Of a DNA stretch of 64,000 nt, positions 61,125 to 64,000 are shown in pieces. The position numbers and the translations under genes were made by a program. The stretch covers positions 1 through 64,000 of the forward strand of contig NZ_CP022296.1 in NCBI RefSeq assembly GCF_017310035.1, given 5' to 3'. The notes under the pieces were generated by a model, which did no database searches, was not told the origin of the DNA, and saw nothing but the letters and a program-made list of their open reading frames with translations. Every line of letters begins with the position of its first letter. The stretch's first letter is position 1. The DNA comes from Nocardioides sp. S5. Lineage in GTDB: Bacteria > Actinomycetota > Actinomycetes > Propionibacteriales > Nocardioidaceae.

Positions 61125-61819
61125 GCGCGGCGGGCACGACCCATCCGCGCCTGGCGGCGAGGCGCGGCGGCGGCTCCGGCACGTGGTGGAGCAAGGCGGT
61201 GCTCCGCTCGGTCGAGGAGGCGGCCTACAGCGCCGAGGACCTCAGGCGCGGCCGGGCGCTCGCCCGGGCCGGGGCGGTGGGTGCGATCACCGTCTCCGAC
61301 GGTGCCGCGGTGGCGGCGGTGGGCGAGGGCCAGGACGCCTTCACCGTCGAGGTCACGGTGCCGGTGCTCGACGACTCCGACGCGTCGGCCTTCACCGAGC
61401 TCGTCGCCGCCGAGGCCGGCCGCATCGCCGCGCTGATGGCCGGCGAGCTGCCGCACGCCCTCGTCGAGGCCGTGGAGGAGGCGGGCGTCGAGCTGCTGCC
61501 GTACGGCGGGGAGCTGGGCTCGGCCTGCACGTGCGAGGCGTGGCTCGACCCGTGCTCCCACGCGCTGGCCGTGCTCACCCAGCTGGTGTGGCTGATCGCC
61601 GCCGACCCCTTCGTGCTGACCCACCTGCGCGGGCTCTCGCGCGAGCGGGTGCTGCGCGAGCTGCACCGCATCCACCAGCCGCAGGTGGTCGAGGACGGCG
61701 ACCCCGTCGCGGGTGCCGGTGACGGTCCCGACGAGCTCGACGACCTCGTCGTCGCCGAGGACGCCGCGGTCCGGGCCGCACGCCTGCTGCAGCAGGAGAG
61801 CCCGTTCGACGCGATGTGA
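61121..61819 (+). CDS. SWIM zinc-finger protein partner of the SNF2 helicase
   Basis: A 232-aa protein with a SWIM motif (CTCEAWLDPCSH, C-x-C-x6-C-x-H) at about residues 133-144, preceded by a beta-rich segment and followed by helices ending LLQQESPFDAM. SWIM domains bind DNA or proteins. Genes of this type commonly follow SNF2 helicase genes. The GTG start lies in the helicase stop (GTGA), which shows translational coupling. No catalytic motif is seen. Confidence 0.88.
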   Translation: MSAAGTTHPRLAARRGGGSGTWWSKAVLRSVEEAAYSAEDLRRGRALARAGAVGAITVSDGAAVAAVGEGQDAFTVEVTVPVLDDSDASAFTELVAAEAGRIAALMAGELPHALVEAVEEAGVELLPYGGELGSACTCEAWLDPCSHALAVLTQLVWLIAADPFVLTHLRGLSRERVLRELHRIHQPQVVEDGDPVAGAGDGPDELDDLVVAEDAAVRAARLLQQESPFDAM

Positions 61820-61832
61820 GCGCGCCGGCGCC

Positions 61833-62384
61833 TCAGGTCAGGCCGAGGGCACCGTGCGCCATGTCGCGGAGCACGTCGTGCATCTGCGGGTCGGGGAGCC
61901 GGCCGCTGTGCGGGGTGGAGTTGAGCAGGCCGAAGAGCACGTGCGCGCGGGTGCGGGACGCCTCCGGGCTGAGGCCGGTGTGGAAGCGGCGCACCTGCGT
62001 GGCCCACACGTCGACGTACGCCCTCTGCAGCGCGCGCACGCGCTCGCGGGCCTCGTCGGGCAGGCTGCTCCAGTCGCGGTCCTGCACGACGATGAGGGCG
62101 GGGTGCTCGATGGCGAACTGGATGTGCCACTCGACCAGGGCCTCGAGGGCCTCGCGGGGGCCGTCGGCGCCGGCCACGCGGCTACGGCCCTCGGCCAGGA
62201 GGGTCTCGCTGATGCTCACCAGCATCTCGGCGAGCATCGCGTCCTTGGACTCGAAGTGCTTGTAGAGCGCCGGCCCGGAGATGCCGCAGGCGGAGCCGAG
62301 CTCGACGACCGAGACCCCGTGGAAGCCGCGCGCGGCGAAGAGGTCGGCGGCGATGTCGAGGATCTGCTGCCGGCGGGGGGTCAC
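61833..62384 (-). CDS. TetR family regulator (SACE_7040-like)
   Basis: A 183-aa repressor. The N-terminal helix-turn-helix is GFHGVSVVELGSACGISGPALYKHF, the pattern of the actinobacterial SACE_7040 subgroup often linked to acyl-CoA metabolism. The C-terminal helices bind the ligand. The GTG at 62384 gives the standard VTPRRQQIL beginning. Its stop is 13 bases from the SWIM gene stop (convergent). Its targets are not adjacent in an obvious way. Confidence 0.85.
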   Translation of the reverse strand: MTPRRQQILDIAADLFAARGFHGVSVVELGSACGISGPALYKHFESKDAMLAEMLVSISETLLAEGRSRVAGADGPREALEALVEWHIQFAIEHPALIVVQDRDWSSLPDEARERVRALQRAYVDVWATQVRRFHTGLSPEASRTRAHVLFGLLNSTPHSGRLPDPQMHDVLRDMAHGALGLT

Positions 62385-62506
62385 GGGGCCGAGGCTAGTG
62401 CCCCCCGATCCCTCGTGTGGGGCGCGCGGCGCCGGGAGCGTCACCGGGCGCTGCTGCGCCTGCCAGACCGCCAGCGGAATCACACGTGCCTCCCCATGTC
62501 GTGCTC

Positions 62507-62552
62507 CAGTGGGCCGCACCCCCGCAGCGGCCCACTGATCCCCACGATCAGT
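62507..62552. promoter_or_regulatory. Two mutually exclusive hairpins in the 62385-62749 gap
   Basis: CAGTGGGCCGC/GCGGCCCACTG (62507-62517 / 62527-62537) is a perfect 11-base stem. ACTGATC/GATCAGT (62534-62540 / 62546-62552) is a perfect 7-base stem. They share 62534-62537, so only one can form at a time. I see no gene in this 365-base gap. Confidence 0.5.
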
Positions 62553-62600
62553 GCACCTGGCATCCGTCGAGAAGTGTCCTCCTCGGGGCGGATCGCTGCA

Positions 62601-62616
62601 GTGGTGCCAGCACCAC
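62601..62616. repeat. 16-base palindrome upstream of the response regulator
   Basis: GTGGTGC-CA-GCACCAC, a perfect 7-base inverted repeat, lies about 134 bases before the response regulator. It is a possible operator. Confidence 0.4.
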
Positions 62617-62737
62617 CTCTGGTCTACCCCACGGGGGCAAACCCGATCCACACGCGCGGGACACGCGACGGCCACACCTTGCGACAACGGCCGCCGGGGT
62701 GGTGCCTGCTCTACAGACGCCGGTGTCGCGCCGTGGC

Positions 62738-62743
62738 TACGCT
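62738..62743 (+). promoter_or_regulatory. Candidate -10 of the response regulator gene (leaderless type)
   Basis: TACGCT ends 6 bases before the ATG at 62750, with no SD. Confidence 0.4.
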
Positions 62744-62749
62744 GCGCGC

Positions 62750-63454
62750 ATGACGCGGATCCGGGTCGTGCTGGCCGAGGACGGAGACCTGCTCCGGGCG
62801 GGCATCCTCGCCCTGCTGGCGGCCTTCGACGACCTCGACGTGGTCGCCACCGCGACCAGCCTCCCAGAGCTGATGGCCGCGGTCGAGGAGCACCGTCCCG
62901 ACGTGGTGCTCACCGACATCCGGATGCCACCGGACTTCACCGACGAGGGCATCCGTGCCGCGGGCGAGCTGCGGCGCACGCACCCCGGCACCGGGGTCGT
63001 GGCGCTGACGCAGTACTCCGACGTGGAGTACGCCCTGGACCTGGTGCGCGAGGGCAGCGACGGTCGCGGCTACCTCCTCAAGGAGCGCGTGGCCGACGTG
63101 GACGAGCTGGTCGCGGCGCTGCGCACGGTCGCGGCCGGCGGGTCGGTGATCGACCAGATCGTGGTCGACGCGCTGATGGCGACCGGGACCCGTCGCCACG
63201 ACTCCCTGCTCGACCGACTCACCCCGCGCGAGCTCGAGGTCCTCGGGATGGTCGCGCGGGGGATGACCAACGCGGCGATCGCCGAGGAGCTGGTGGTCAC
63301 CGACCGGGCGGTGGAGAAGCACATCAGCTCGATCCTCACCAAGCTCGACCTGCCCTCCGACGCACCCGTGCACCGCCGCGTCGCCGCCACCCTGGTCTTC
63401 CTCAGCGAGGCGGGGGTCGGCGTGGGCGGCGGCGGGGTGTCGCCGCGTCGATGA
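62750..63454 (+). CDS. NarL/FixJ-type response regulator
   Basis: A 234-aa two-component regulator. The receiver domain (about 1-120) has VVLAEDGDLL, the phospho-acceptor Asp in DVVLTDIRMPP (about residue 55), ALTQYSD and the Lys of YLLKERV. The LuxR-type DNA-binding domain (about 155-210) has LTPRELEVLGMVARGMTNAA and DRAVEKHISSILTKLDL. The next gene starts 7 bases after the stop and looks like its sensor. Confidence 0.92.
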   Translation: MTRIRVVLAEDGDLLRAGILALLAAFDDLDVVATATSLPELMAAVEEHRPDVVLTDIRMPPDFTDEGIRAAGELRRTHPGTGVVALTQYSDVEYALDLVREGSDGRGYLLKERVADVDELVAALRTVAAGGSVIDQIVVDALMATGTRRHDSLLDRLTPRELEVLGMVARGMTNAAIAEELVVTDRAVEKHISSILTKLDLPSDAPVHRRVAATLVFLSEAGVGVGGGGVSPRR

Positions 63455-63461
63455 GGAGCCG

Positions 63462-64000
63462 GTGAAGAGCCTGCTGTCGGGCTGGGACGAGCTCGACCCG
63501 GCCCTGCGGTGGCTGCTGCGCATCAACCTCGTCGCACTCACCACCGCGACCCTGCTGCTCGCGGCGGCGTACGGGCTGGGCTTCCAGCACACGGCCGTCG
63601 AGATCGACCTCGCCGTCATGGTGGTGTCGCTCGGGCTGATGCTCGTGACCGCGCCGCTGTGTCGCCGCTACGGCGCCCCCGCCGCGATCGTCGGACTGAC
63701 GCTGTCGGCGCTGCTCTTCGCCGTCGGCGGCACCTGGGCCACGCCCAACCTCAGCCCGCTGACCGCGCTGGTGACGATGGTGCCGCTGCTGGTCAGCCTG
63801 CCCCACCTCGGTCGCACCGGCATCCGCGCCCTCATGGTGGTGGCGGTGCTCGGCAGTGCGTCGGTGGCCGCGCTCGGGGAGTGGCGGCGCGTGGGTGCGC
63901 TCAACGACCTGTGGTGGGTCAACGCCCTGGTGATCGCGTCCTCCCTGCCGGCGGGCGTGCTCGTGGTGGTCTTCCTCGTGCGCGACGCCTACAACCGCCT
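63462..64000 (+). CDS. Membrane sensor region, probable histidine kinase (cut by window end)
   Basis: The first 179 codons of a protein that continues past the window. GTG at 63462 with GAGGAG (63453-63458) 3 bases upstream, starting VKSLLSGWDELDPALRWLL. At least five hydrophobic segments follow, with short loops. No kinase motif is inside the window. The position right after a NarL-type regulator makes a sensor histidine kinase the best guess. Confidence 0.6.
   Translation, partial: MKSLLSGWDELDPALRWLLRINLVALTTATLLLAAAYGLGFQHTAVEIDLAVMVVSLGLMLVTAPLCRRYGAPAAIVGLTLSALLFAVGGTWATPNLSPLTALVTMVPLLVSLPHLGRTGIRALMVVAVLGSASVAALGEWRRVGALNDLWWVNALVIASSLPAGVLVVVFLVRDAYNR

Overview
This is a 64 kb piece of a high-GC actinobacterial chromosome at the replication origin. 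Gene order (dnaA, dnaN, short-type gnd, recF, DUF721, gyrB, gyrA, DUF3566, tRNA-Ile, a DLW-39-type microprotein, tRNA-Ala, then ppi/rhomboid, crgA and the pknB-pstP-fha block), an AlkB-rubredoxin fusion and heavy GTG/TTG start use point to Nocardioides or a close member of the Nocardioidaceae. The genus is an inference from gene content and order; no database search was done. No rRNA, CRISPR array, prophage or insertion sequence was seen.

Layout. 1-12.3 kb: replication initiation and gyrase genes, with an oriC-like region between dnaA and dnaN and a DnaA-box-like promoter for dnaN. 12.3-17.5 kb: envelope and accessory genes (a lipoprotein, a LysE exporter, SURF1, DUF3817, a patatin and an acyltransferase). 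17.6-22.4 kb: an alanine-rich membrane-anchored repeat protein, cyclophilin, rhomboid protease and three GAF/ANTAR signalling proteins. 22.4-22.8 kb: a non-coding island with five DnaA-box-like 9-mers, three copies of a decamer and several palindromes. 22.8-32.7 kb: CrgA (apparently a tandem duplication), a DUF881 protein, and the minus-strand operon fhaA-fhaB-pstP-rodA-pbpA-pknA-pknB, which couples Ser/Thr phosphorylation to cell-wall growth and is tightly packed, mostly with overlapping start and stop codons.

32.9-38.2 kb: tRNA-Leu, small genes, a thiol peroxidase, and a compact minus-strand operon encoding a K+-channel-like protein, a lipoprotein, a DUF350 membrane protein and an ATP-grasp ligase of the glutathionylspermidine-synthase family. 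This is the best candidate for a poorly understood system. 38.2-48 kb: malic enzyme, an MMPL exporter with a divergent MarR regulator and shared operator, polyphosphate glucokinase, AlkB-rubredoxin with an operator-rich promoter and a downstream TetR regulator, an MFS exporter and a lipoprotein M15 peptidase. 48-64 kb: quinone oxidoreductase, M13 peptidase, a ComB-like phosphatase, SGNH hydrolase, a RecQ-phosphoribosyltransferase fusion, a second MFS exporter, an M19 dipeptidase, a SNF2 helicase with its SWIM partner, a TetR regulator, a NarL-type response regulator and a membrane protein cut by the window end.

A window-wide pattern: at about ten genes a TANNNT-like hexamer ends 6-7 bases before the start codon and there is no Shine-Dalgarno sequence, which suggests leaderless transcripts. 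Convergent genes are often separated by long GC-rich hairpins that probably act as bidirectional terminators.
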